From the NCBI GenBank assembly GCA_045540635.1, contig JAZQHO010000180.1, positions 1-24,998 on the forward strand: a stretch of DNA of 24,998 bases. Direction: 5' to 3'. Source of the stretch: Limiplasma sp045540635. Its GTDB lineage: Bacteria > Bacillota > Clostridia > Christensenellales > Aristaeellaceae. How positions within the stretch are numbered: position 1 is the first letter of the stretch; the number at the start of each line of letters is the position of its first letter. Shown here piece after piece: positions 13,430 through 21,213 of this stretch. Below the pieces are notes generated by a model, which did not search any database, was not told the origin of the DNA, and saw only the letters and a program-made list of their open reading frames with translations. The position numbers and the translations under genes were made by a program.

Positions 13430-14227
13430 TTGGAAGCGACTCTGAACGGATGCAAGATCCACTATACGCTTGACCGTAACGAGGATCCTTCTGCACCTGT
13501 AGTCGTGCTGATGCATGGCTGGGGCTGCGATGGCAATATATTTTCATACATTCGCAAAGAAATCATGGAAAAGAGCACTGTGCTTGCGGTGGATTTTCCC
13601 GGGCACGGGCAAAGCGCCGAGCCGCCGGAACCTTGGGGCGTGCCGGAATATACCGCACAGCTGGTCGCTTTGATGGAACAGCTCGAAATTGCCAAGGCGA
13701 ATTTGGTTGCTCATTCTTTCGGTGGCCGCGTTGCGTTGGAGCTTGCCTCCTCTCGGCCGGATCTGGTAGATAAACTCGTTATTACAGGCGGTGCCGGTCT
13801 GCGTAAGCAACCCACCAAAGAGCAGAAAAAACGTCAGGCCCAGTATAAGCGTATGAATGCGATTCTGGAAAAACTCAAGAAACTACCGTTGCTGGGCAAA
13901 GCTGCAGAGGCAATGCAAACCAGGCTCAGAAACAAATACGGTTCCCCCGACTATATCAAACTGAACGAGAATATGCGCAAGACCTTTGTAAAGGTCATCA
14001 ATTATGATCAGGCACATTTGTTGGAGCGTATACAGGCATCCACGCTGCTCATCTGGGGAACCGCCGATACGGAGACCCCTCTCTGGATGGGGCAGCAGAT
14101 GGAAAAGACGATTCCCGATGCTGCACTGATCACCTTTGAAGGACGTGGGCATTTCGCTTTTGCCGAAGAGTGGCAACGGTTTGTGATCATTGTAAAACAG
14201 TTCTTCTTTGGTGGTGATAACGCATGA
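13430..14227 (+). CDS. Alpha/beta-fold hydrolase
   Basis: A 265-residue soluble hydrolase. The oxyanion-hole motif HGWG is at 29-32 and DFPGHGQS follows. The nucleophile elbow AHSFGG carries Ser96, the acid is Asp213 in WGTADTETP, and the base is His241 in GRGHFAF. All triad residues are present. The cap region (about 124-190) is very basic (KQPTKEQKKRQAQYKR), which might favour an acidic or phosphate-containing substrate. The start is TTG with AAAGGTGGT ahead of it; no better ATG exists in this frame. Its stop overlaps the MurF-like gene by four bases (ATGA), placing it first in the cell-wall operon. The substrate is unknown; a wall-precursor or lipid ester is a guess from context. Confidence 0.87.
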   Translation: MEATLNGCKIHYTLDRNEDPSAPVVVLMHGWGCDGNIFSYIRKEIMEKSTVLAVDFPGHGQSAEPPEPWGVPEYTAQLVALMEQLEIAKANLVAHSFGGRVALELASSRPDLVDKLVITGGAGLRKQPTKEQKKRQAQYKRMNAILEKLKKLPLLGKAAEAMQTRLRNKYGSPDYIKLNENMRKTFVKVINYDQAHLLERIQASTLLIWGTADTETPLWMGQQMEKTIPDAALITFEGRGHFAFAEEWQRFVIIVKQFFFGGDNA

Positions 14228-15849
14228 GCTACGAGGTTTTTCAGCGCTTGATCGCTGTGCTGATCCCGGCGCTGGGCTGCTTTTTTGCAGCCCGTGGTAT
14301 CATTCATTATTTTCAGCTGGAAAGTTACCAGTTTCCCGGGTATTATCATACCCTGAACCGCAACCCTGTACATAGTTACCTGCCTGGCGTATGCGTTGCG
14401 GCGGTCTCTGCGCTTTTGATCCTGCTTCTGCCGGATGCGGCAAGGGGGCAGGATGGCAATGCGCCTGTGCACTTTTGGCTGATTGCTTTGTGTTTTGCGT
14501 TTTTGGCCGGTGCTCTGGGCTGCGTGATCGCCAAACTGCTTACGGTAAAGAAAGCCAAGAAAGCTTTTGTGATCACCGGTCGCATCAAGCGCCTGTATGT
14601 GGTCTATGCACTGGTTCTGCTCGGTATTGCTGCGCTGGTATACCATTGTGCCGCATGGAAGTGGCTCAGCATGCTGTGGCCCTTACTGCTGCCTGCGGTT
14701 GTGGCACTTGCCGGGTTGCTCGCCTGGCCCATTGAGAAGCTGATCAGCGAAATGTATTTCCGCGATGCAAGGCGCAAGTTGCTTTCCAATCCCAGCCTTA
14801 TTCGCATTGGGCTTACCGGCAGCTACGGCAAGACCAGCGTCAAGCACATTCTTGGCACCATTCTCAGCGAAAAGTATCCCACGCTGATTACACCCGCCAG
14901 CTTCAACACTCCCATGGGTGTTACCCGTGCCATTCGTGAGAAGCTGACACCTACCTACCAGATCTTTGTTGGCGAGATGGGTGCCCGCCATGTGGGCGAT
15001 ATCAAGGAAATGTGCCGCCTGGTGCATCCCACCATCGGCATCATCACCTCTGTAGGCCCGCAGCATCTGGAAACCTTCAAGAGTATTGAGAGGGTCGCCA
15101 AAACCAAATATGAGCTGATCGATGCACTGCCTGAAAAGGACAGCCGCAGCTATTTCTACAACGACGGCAGCTACTGCCTTGAGATGTACCGAAAGACCAA
15201 CAAGCCGAAGGTGCTCTGTGGGCGTGATCCGGAAACCTGCGATGTCTGGTGCGATGCTGTCAGCGTCTCTCCCGAAGGCACGACGTTTGTTCTGCACATC
15301 AAGGGAAAGGGCGAGATCGAGTGCACCACCCGTCTTTTGGGCGACCACAGCGTGCAGAACATCCTTTTGGCGGCGGCGGTCGCCAGCGATCTGCGCCTTA
15401 CGCTGAAGCAGATCGCACATGGTATAGAGAAGCTGCAGCCGGTCAAGAACCGTCTTGAGCTGATGCAGAATCCCGGCGGCTTCACCATCATCAATGATGC
15501 CTTCAATTCCAACCCCGTTGGCGCAAAGGCTGCGCTGGAGGTGCTTCGCCAGTTCCCCGGCAGACGCATCATCATCACACCCGGTATGGTGGAGCTTGGC
15601 GAAAAGGAAGCGGAGTATAACCGCACCTTTGGCACACAGATGGTCGGCTGCGCCGATATCGCCATCATCATTGGCAAAAACCGTGCGACCCCCATTCTGG
15701 AAGGCTTGAGGGAGAGCGGCTTTGCGCATGAAAACATCCATCGTGTAGACAGTCTGGACGATTCCACCCGCCTGCTGCACACCATCGTCCGCCCCGGCGA
15801 TACGGTCCTTTATGAAAACGACCTGCCGGATCATTATCAGGAAGCCTGA
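14224..15849 (+). CDS. Membrane-anchored MurF-family Mur ligase
   Basis: The 541-residue protein joins a membrane domain to a Mur ligase. About five hydrophobic segments (6-26, 53-70, 83-104, 122-141 and 147-168) occupy the N-terminal third. The ATP-binding middle domain has GLTGSYGKTSVKH (P-loop 197-208), NTPMGV (228-233), EMGAR (251-255) and VGPQHLETF (278-286). Then come LLGDHSVQNILLAAAVA and INDAFNSNPVGAKAALE, the MurF-type counterpart of DAYNANP, in the C-terminal domain. MurF adds D-Ala-D-Ala to UDP-MurNAc-tripeptide. The usual soluble N-terminal domain that grips the UDP is missing and replaced by the membrane part, so the substrate could be lipid-linked or different. Downstream ddl strongly suggests a D-Ala-D-Ala role. 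Confidence 0.85.
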   Translation: MSYEVFQRLIAVLIPALGCFFAARGIIHYFQLESYQFPGYYHTLNRNPVHSYLPGVCVAAVSALLILLLPDAARGQDGNAPVHFWLIALCFAFLAGALGCVIAKLLTVKKAKKAFVITGRIKRLYVVYALVLLGIAALVYHCAAWKWLSMLWPLLLPAVVALAGLLAWPIEKLISEMYFRDARRKLLSNPSLIRIGLTGSYGKTSVKHILGTILSEKYPTLITPASFNTPMGVTRAIREKLTPTYQIFVGEMGARHVGDIKEMCRLVHPTIGIITSVGPQHLETFKSIERVAKTKYELIDALPEKDSRSYFYNDGSYCLEMYRKTNKPKVLCGRDPETCDVWCDAVSVSPEGTTFVLHIKGKGEIECTTRLLGDHSVQNILLAAAVASDLRLTLKQIAHGIEKLQPVKNRLELMQNPGGFTIINDAFNSNPVGAKAALEVLRQFPGRRIIITPGMVELGEKEAEYNRTFGTQMVGCADIAIIIGKNRATPILEGLRESGFAHENIHRVDSLDDSTRLLHTIVRPGDTVLYENDLPDHYQEA

Positions 15850-15869
15850 GTAGTTCGGAGGAAACGATT

Positions 15870-17081
15870 ATGAGCAAGATTCAACTTGGCGTTATGTTTG
15901 GCAGCCGCACCTGCGAGCATGAGGTGTCCATCATCAGTGCTGTGCAGTTGATGCGTGCTGTAGATCGCGAAAAATACGATGTGATTCCCGTTTATATCAG
16001 CAAGAGAGGGGAGTGGTTCACTGGCGATGCGCTGTTGGATATCGCTACCTACACTCCTTTCGATGAAAACCGTAAGGGCATCCAGCGGGTACAGCTGGAT
16101 GTGACTGCTGGTTCCGGGGCGCTTACCCGTATGGAGCAGGGTAAGGGGCTTTTCGCCAAAGATAAGCAGGTGATCGTGGCACGTCTGGACTGTGTGATCC
16201 CTGTTTTTCACGGCATGCACGGTGAGGACGGCTCCGTGCAGGGCTTGCTGGAAATGTGCAATATTCCCTATTCCTCTGCCGGGATCGGTGCTTCTGCCAT
16301 CGGTATGGATAAGGTGTATATGAAGCAGTTCTTCCGCGGCTGTGGCTTCCCGGTGCTGCCTGGCATCGGCTGTCTGCGTGCCCAGTGGGAGCAGGATGCC
16401 GACAAGCTGATGGATACCATCGAGCAGGAAGTTGGCTATCCTGTATTCATCAAGCCTGCGCTGCTGGGTTCCTCTATTGGTGTAAGCAAGGCTACCAACC
16501 GCACCGAGCTGAAGGATGCTCTTGAGCTTGCCTTTGAGTTCGACCGCAAGGTACTGGCCGAGAAGGGCCTCAACGATCCTCTGGAGCTGAACTGCTCCGT
16601 GCTGGGTTACAACGGCAATGTGCGTGCCAGCGAGATCGAGATGCCCATCTCCGGCGGCGATCTGCTCTCCTTTATGGATAAGTACGGAGCCGGCGGCAAC
16701 TCCACCAAGGGTATGGCTTCCCTGAAGCGTGTGCTGCCCGCACCCATTGAGCCCGAATTGTACAAGCAGATCCAGCAACTCAGCATGGATATGTTCGTAG
16801 CATTGGATTGCAAGGGTGTTGTCCGTATCGACTTCATGTTCGATTCGGAAAGCCAAAAGCTGTATATCACCGAGATCAATACCATTCCCGGTTCGCTTGC
16901 TTTCTATCTGTGGGAGCCCTGCGGTATGCCCTACAGCCAGCTGATCGATGAAATGGTGCGTTGTGCTATGGAAGCACAGCAGGATAAAGACGACAGCAAT
17001 TACGCATATACCTCCGATATTTTGGCTGGTATCTCCCTTGGCGGCAAGGCCGGCCCCAAAAACGGAGCCAAGATGCACTGA
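15870..17081 (+). CDS. ddl: D-alanine--D-alanine ligase
   Basis: ATP-grasp ligase that makes the D-Ala-D-Ala dipeptide for peptidoglycan, in the cytoplasm. Landmarks of the 403 residues are GSRTCEHEVSIISA (11-24), HGMHGEDGSVQGLLE (114-128), SSAGIGASAIGMDK (135-148), FIKPALLGSSIGVSKA (193-208), RIDFMFD and EINTIPGSLAFYLW. The omega-loop region reads SFMDKYGAGGNSTKGMASLKR, the longer clostridial type, rather than the YEAKY form of E. coli; I see no VanA-type D-lactate signature, but the choice of second substrate cannot be proven by eye. GGAGG lies eight bases before the ATG, 20 bases after the MurF-like stop. The C-terminal tail (GGKAGPKNGAKMH) exceeds the fold. Confidence 0.94.
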   Translation: MSKIQLGVMFGSRTCEHEVSIISAVQLMRAVDREKYDVIPVYISKRGEWFTGDALLDIATYTPFDENRKGIQRVQLDVTAGSGALTRMEQGKGLFAKDKQVIVARLDCVIPVFHGMHGEDGSVQGLLEMCNIPYSSAGIGASAIGMDKVYMKQFFRGCGFPVLPGIGCLRAQWEQDADKLMDTIEQEVGYPVFIKPALLGSSIGVSKATNRTELKDALELAFEFDRKVLAEKGLNDPLELNCSVLGYNGNVRASEIEMPISGGDLLSFMDKYGAGGNSTKGMASLKRVLPAPIEPELYKQIQQLSMDMFVALDCKGVVRIDFMFDSESQKLYITEINTIPGSLAFYLWEPCGMPYSQLIDEMVRCAMEAQQDKDDSNYAYTSDILAGISLGGKAGPKNGAKMH

Positions 17082-17096
17082 AGCGAGAGAAACAGC

Positions 17097-18968
17097 ATGA
17101 TCGATCTGTCAAAAATCAAGTCTCCAGAAGATATCCGGGATCTGAGTACAGATGAATGCGAGCTGCTTGCAGACGATATCCGCGCAAAAATCATTCAGAC
17201 GGTATCGCAGAACGGCGGTCATCTGGCCTCCAATTTGGGCGTCGTGGAGATCACGATGGCACTGCACAGGGTATTTCATGCCCCGGAGGATAAACTGATC
17301 TTTGACGTGGGGCACCAGACCTATGTGCACAAGCTGCTGACCGGGCGTTACGAAGCGTTCGATACCCTGCGCACCTACGGCGGGCTCTCTGGTTTTCCGC
17401 GCCACTCTGAAAGTGAATACGATTGCTTTGAAGCCGGGCATGCATCCACGGCGCTGTCTGCTGCGTTGGGGTATGCACGCGCAAGGGATGCCCTTGGCCA
17501 GAATAACCATGTGGTAGCCGTGGTGGGCGACGGTGCCCTCACCGGCGGCATGTGCTACGAGGCGCTGAACGACTGCGGCAATACCAAAACCAAAATGATT
17601 GTTATCCTCAACGATAACGAGATGTCCATCGCAGAAAACGTGGGTGCACTGAGCCGCTATCTTTCCAAGCTGCGTTCCTCCACCGGTTGGATCGTTACAA
17701 AGAAAAAAGTAAAGAACAGGCTGCAGAATCTGCCTCTCATCGGTAAGCCGATGTATAATCTGATCCATGGTGCCAAGGAAATGATCAAGAGCCTTGTAGT
17801 GGATGAGGGTTTCTTTTCTGCGCTTGGTTTCCGATATATCGGCCCCATCAACGGCAATACGCTCAGCGAGGTGGAGCGTGTGCTTCGGCTTGCCAAGGAT
17901 ATGGACGAGCCGGTATTGATCCATTGCCTGACCAAAAAAGGCTATGGCTATAAGAGCGCCGAGAAGATGCCAGAGGTGTTCCACGGCACACAGCCCTTCC
18001 TTCTGGAGAGCGGAAAGGCTACCAATCCCTCCGTCAAAAGCAACGGCGCGGTAGCCAACGAAGAACTGATCCGTCTGGCAAAGACCGATCCGAAGATCCG
18101 TGTGGTTACTGCTGCCATGCCTCTGGGTACCGGCACCGCAGCGTTTGCGGCGGAGCATCCCATGCAGTTCGATGATGTTGGCATCGCTGAAGAACATGCG
18201 GTCACGCTTTGCGCAGGCATGGCGGCAGGAGGTTTGAAACCTTTCTTCTTCGTGTACTCCACCTTTTTGCAGCGTGGTTACGATCAGGTGCTGCATGATG
18301 TATGCATCCAGCGTTTGCCTGTTGTGTTTATGATCGATCGGGCGGGCATTTCCAACGAGGATGGGCAGTCCCATCAGGGGTTGTTCGATATTTCCTTCCT
18401 TCGTCATATTCCCGGAATGACAGTGATCGCCCCAGCCGATGAGAATGAGCTTCGCCTTGCGGTTCGTGCTGCGTATGAGCTGAATGCGCCCTGCGCTGTC
18501 CGCTACCCCAAAACGGCGGTCGCACTGCCCGGAGACACAGTTATCGATACCTTCCATATCGGCCGCTGGATAACCCTTGCGGAAGGTACCCACGGTACCG
18601 TTCTGGCAATAGGCAGCATGGTCGCTGCGGCAATGCGGGTAGCAGAAGGTTTGGCAGCTGAGGGTATCAATCTGCGGATCGTCAACGCATCCAGCATCAA
18701 ACCCCTTGATGACGCTTTGCTCCGGGAGCTCTATACACAGTCCGCTCCTGTCTTTACGCTGGAGGAGCATATGGTAGCCGGCGGTTTTGGCAGCTCGGTA
18801 CTGGAGCACGCAGCAGCAGCCGGCACTTCGGTGAAAATCATTCCCATTGGTGTGGGCGAGCAGTTCGTACAACATGGCGATCACCAGCATCTTTTGGAGG
18901 ATGTTTCGCTGGACGACAGCAGTATTCTCGAAAAGATCAAAGAGTGTATAACAAAGGAGAAACGGTAA
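17097..18968 (+). CDS. dxs: 1-deoxy-D-xylulose-5-phosphate synthase
   Basis: First enzyme of the MEP isoprenoid pathway: thiamine-diphosphate-dependent joining of pyruvate and glyceraldehyde-3-phosphate. The 623 residues include GGHLASNLGVVE (40-51, His42), FDVGHQTYVHKLLTGR, the ThDP motif GDGALTGG ... LNDNEMSI (144-178), the catalytic Glu in DVGIAEEHAVTLCAGMA (360-376) and a loop DGQSHQGLFDISFLR. All three transketolase-type domains are complete. The ribosome site before the ATG is weak (GCGAGAG), and the gene starts 15 bases after ddl, so it probably relies on coupling. Order dxs-tlyA is typical of Firmicutes; a nearby ispA is absent. Its product supplies undecaprenyl phosphate for the wall made by the preceding genes. 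Confidence 0.97.
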   Translation: MIDLSKIKSPEDIRDLSTDECELLADDIRAKIIQTVSQNGGHLASNLGVVEITMALHRVFHAPEDKLIFDVGHQTYVHKLLTGRYEAFDTLRTYGGLSGFPRHSESEYDCFEAGHASTALSAALGYARARDALGQNNHVVAVVGDGALTGGMCYEALNDCGNTKTKMIVILNDNEMSIAENVGALSRYLSKLRSSTGWIVTKKKVKNRLQNLPLIGKPMYNLIHGAKEMIKSLVVDEGFFSALGFRYIGPINGNTLSEVERVLRLAKDMDEPVLIHCLTKKGYGYKSAEKMPEVFHGTQPFLLESGKATNPSVKSNGAVANEELIRLAKTDPKIRVVTAAMPLGTGTAAFAAEHPMQFDDVGIAEEHAVTLCAGMAAGGLKPFFFVYSTFLQRGYDQVLHDVCIQRLPVVFMIDRAGISNEDGQSHQGLFDISFLRHIPGMTVIAPADENELRLAVRAAYELNAPCAVRYPKTAVALPGDTVIDTFHIGRWITLAEGTHGTVLAIGSMVAAAMRVAEGLAAEGINLRIVNASSIKPLDDALLRELYTQSAPVFTLEEHMVAGGFGSSVLEHAAAAGTSVKIIPIGVGEQFVQHGDHQHLLEDVSLDDSSILEKIKECITKEKR

Positions 18969-18969
18969 G

Positions 18970-19782
18970 ATGGCCGAAAAACTGCGTGCTGATCTGGCGC
19001 TTGTTCGCCTTGGTCTGGCTCCCAGCCGCGAAAAGGCACAGGCTTTGATCATGGCCGGTCAGGTATATCTGAAGGAGCAGAAGATCCTCAAGGCTTCCGA
19101 GAAGATCGAGGAAGGTGCAGAATTGAATGTGCGCGGGCACAGCCATCCCTTTGTGGGCCGTGGCGCATTGAAGCTGGATAAAGCTCTGCGGGTTTTTGGA
19201 GCTGATGTGACCGGTGCAGAATGTATGGATATCGGTGCTGCTACCGGCGGCTTTACAGATGTACTTTTGCAAAACGGCGCAAAACATGTATATGCGATCG
19301 ATGTGGGTTATGGTCAGCTGGATTGGAAAATCCGCAACGACGAGCGCGTTACCGTTATGGAACGCACCAATGCCCGCTATCTGACACATCAGGAGATCCC
19401 TTGCATACCCGATGTTACGGTGATGGATGTATCCTTCATCTCTGTCAAGCTGATTCTGCCCACTGCCGCAGAACTGATGGACAAAAAGGGCAGGTTCTAC
19501 ATCCTGATCAAGCCTCAGTTTGAGGCAGGGCGTGAGCATGTAGGCAAAAAAGGCGTGGTTCGGGACCCTGCGGTGCATAGACAGGTTATACAAAATATTG
19601 CAGATTTTGTTCCGGAGATCGGTTATCATATGGCGCAGCTGGATTTCTCGCCAATCACCGGCCCGGAAGGCAATATTGAGTATATCACAGAGCTGCTGCC
19701 TGATACCGGCGATGCAGCCTCTGTTACCCCGGAAACAATCGCACAAGTTGTGGATGCCGCCCATAAAACATTGGCAAAATAG
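18970..19782 (+). CDS. tlyA: TlyA-family rRNA 2'-O-methyltransferase
   Basis: The family methylates ribose in 16S and/or 23S rRNA using S-adenosylmethionine; older annotations call it haemolysin A. The 270-residue protein has an N-terminal S4 RNA-binding domain (about 4-62), then the FtsJ-like fold: RGALKLDKAL (64-73), SAM loop DIGAATGGFTDVLL (87-100), AIDVGYGQLDWKIR, VMDVSFISVKLILP and the Lys of FYILIKPQFEAGR. The K-D-K-E catalytic set appears present. It begins one base after the dxs stop with AAGGAG ahead of it. It closes the operon; only a weak AACAA/TTGTT hairpin with T-run (about 19793-19812) follows. Confidence 0.95.
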   Translation: MAEKLRADLALVRLGLAPSREKAQALIMAGQVYLKEQKILKASEKIEEGAELNVRGHSHPFVGRGALKLDKALRVFGADVTGAECMDIGAATGGFTDVLLQNGAKHVYAIDVGYGQLDWKIRNDERVTVMERTNARYLTHQEIPCIPDVTVMDVSFISVKLILPTAAELMDKKGRFYILIKPQFEAGREHVGKKGVVRDPAVHRQVIQNIADFVPEIGYHMAQLDFSPITGPEGNIEYITELLPDTGDAASVTPETIAQVVDAAHKTLAK

Positions 19783-19823
19783 TCGTAAGCGAACAATTAT
19801 TCTTGTTTTTTGTTTATGCACAG

Positions 19824-19852
19824 TTGTATATTTATGCGGTATGTGTTATACT
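19824..19852 (+). promoter_or_regulatory. Promoter for nadK-argR-recN
   Basis: TTGTAT (19824-19829) and TATACT (19847-19852) are 17 bases apart, with TG one base before the -10 (extended type). The predicted start near 19859 leaves a very short leader before the ATG at 19876. This separates nadK-argR-recN from the upstream dxs-tlyA transcription unit. Confidence 0.75.
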
Positions 19853-19875
19853 GCTGTTGAAAGGCGGTTGAGATC

Positions 19876-20721
19876 ATGAAAAGGATCTATCTCGTCATGC
19901 ACCAGCGTAAGCCCGATACCGTGTCCATCATCTGTCAGCTTTGTGCGGAGATGGTTAAGTCGGGGCTCCAACCTATTGCGGAGCCTTGGCTTTCATCTGT
20001 AATGGAAGATCACATCCCCGATCTTTGCTACAGCGAAGAGACGACTGGCTGCGAGGCAGTACTGGCCGTTGGTGGAGACGGTACTTTTTTGCGTGCAAAC
20101 AGGATCGCTCTGAAAGAGCGTTTACCGTTGCTGGGTATCAATCTGGGGACGGTCGGCTTTCTGTCGGAGGTGGAATGGGATCAGATCGGCGTTTCATTCC
20201 GGGCACTTGCCAATGGCAGTTATACCATTGAGGAACGCATGCTGCTGGAGGCGCGCATAGGGGATGAACGCTATTATGCACTGAACGACATTGTGCTGAG
20301 CCGCGGCGGTTATGCCCGCCTGATCGGCATGAATGTATCCATGGAGGGGGAGCATCTTGATCCCTATATTGGGGATGGATTGATCATTTCAACGCCAACC
20401 GGTTCCACAGGATATTCTCTTTCCGCGGGCGGTCCCATCGTTCACCCAAAGCTGGAGTGCATCGTTGTAACGCCCATATGCTGCCACTCCTTGCAGCACC
20501 GTCCTGTGGTGACGGCATCCAATCAGGTGATCACCATAGAGCTTGACAAAAACTACAACCATACCGCTCAGGTGGCGGTTGACGGTCAGCAGGCGGTCTA
20601 TCTAACCGCAGGCAAAAAGCTGCTGATCACCCGGGCGGAGCAGAATGTACGCCTTATTCATATCAACGAACCGGACTTTTTTGCCACCATACGCATTAAA
20701 CTGGCCGAATGGAGCCATTAA
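19876..20721 (+). CDS. nadK: NAD kinase
   Basis: Phosphorylates NAD+ to NADP+ using ATP or polyphosphate in the cytoplasm. The 281-residue product has the diagnostic GGDGT (66-70), GINLGTVGFLSE (87-98), ALNDIVLSRG (135-144) with the Asn-Asp pair, and DGLIISTPTGSTGYSLSAGG (167-186). The N-terminus MKRIYLVMHQRKPD is of the usual type. The start is set by the AAAGGCGG upstream. Its place between tlyA and argR is the standard clostridial arrangement, and argR follows after 12 bases, so the two are co-transcribed. Confidence 0.97.
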   Translation: MKRIYLVMHQRKPDTVSIICQLCAEMVKSGLQPIAEPWLSSVMEDHIPDLCYSEETTGCEAVLAVGGDGTFLRANRIALKERLPLLGINLGTVGFLSEVEWDQIGVSFRALANGSYTIEERMLLEARIGDERYYALNDIVLSRGGYARLIGMNVSMEGEHLDPYIGDGLIISTPTGSTGYSLSAGGPIVHPKLECIVVTPICCHSLQHRPVVTASNQVITIELDKNYNHTAQVAVDGQQAVYLTAGKKLLITRAEQNVRLIHINEPDFFATIRIKLAEWSH

Positions 20722-20733
20722 GCAGGAGGTATT

Positions 20734-21186
20734 ATGAAGAGTTCCCGACAAGTCGCCATTCTCGAGATCATCAACAATCAGACCGTGGAAACCCAGGAGG
20801 AGCTGGCTGAGGAGCTTGGCAAGCGCGGCTTTCGTGTAACGCAGGCTACGGTTTCGCGCGACATCAAAGAGATGAAGCTCATCAAGGTACAGGCACCGGG
20901 CGGCAGCTATCGCTATGCCCTTGCCGACAATGCCGACAGCAGCATCAACGATCGCTTGATCCGTATGTTCAGCGATACGGTTTTAAGCATGACGAGCGCC
21001 TACAACCAGATCATTCTCAAGACCATCTCAGCCAGTGCCAATATCGCTGCCGAGGCCATCGACAGCATGCGCTGGCCGGAGATCCTCGGCACCATTGCGG
21101 GCGATAATACCATTTTGCTGATCGTGCGTACCATCGAAGAAGTGCCGGAGGTGCAGGAGCGCCTCAGCGCCATGCTGCACCGCTGA
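20734..21186 (+). CDS. argR: Arginine repressor ArgR/AhrC
   Basis: Hexameric transcription regulator that binds ARG boxes when loaded with arginine and controls arginine biosynthesis and breakdown genes. The winged-helix N-terminus (about 1-65) includes TQATVSRDIKEMKLIKV (36-52), whose Ser-Arg contacts DNA. The C-terminal domain has GTIAGDNTILLIVR (119-132), the arginine-binding and oligomerisation segment. The 150-residue length is normal. Start ATG follows CAGGAGG. Genomic linkage to recN is conserved across Firmicutes and is not thought to reflect a shared function. No arginine operon lies in this window. Confidence 0.97.
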   Translation: MKSSRQVAILEIINNQTVETQEELAEELGKRGFRVTQATVSRDIKEMKLIKVQAPGGSYRYALADNADSSINDRLIRMFSDTVLSMTSAYNQIILKTISASANIAAEAIDSMRWPEILGTIAGDNTILLIVRTIEEVPEVQERLSAMLHR

Positions 21187-21213
21187 GCAATGAAGAAAGG
21201 AAAGGTCGATACC

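Noticed and set aside
17109..19052. A 647-codon open frame antisense to dxs and tlyA
   Set aside because: It spans two genes in conserved families on the other strand and gives a His/Arg/Cys-rich composition without any motif.
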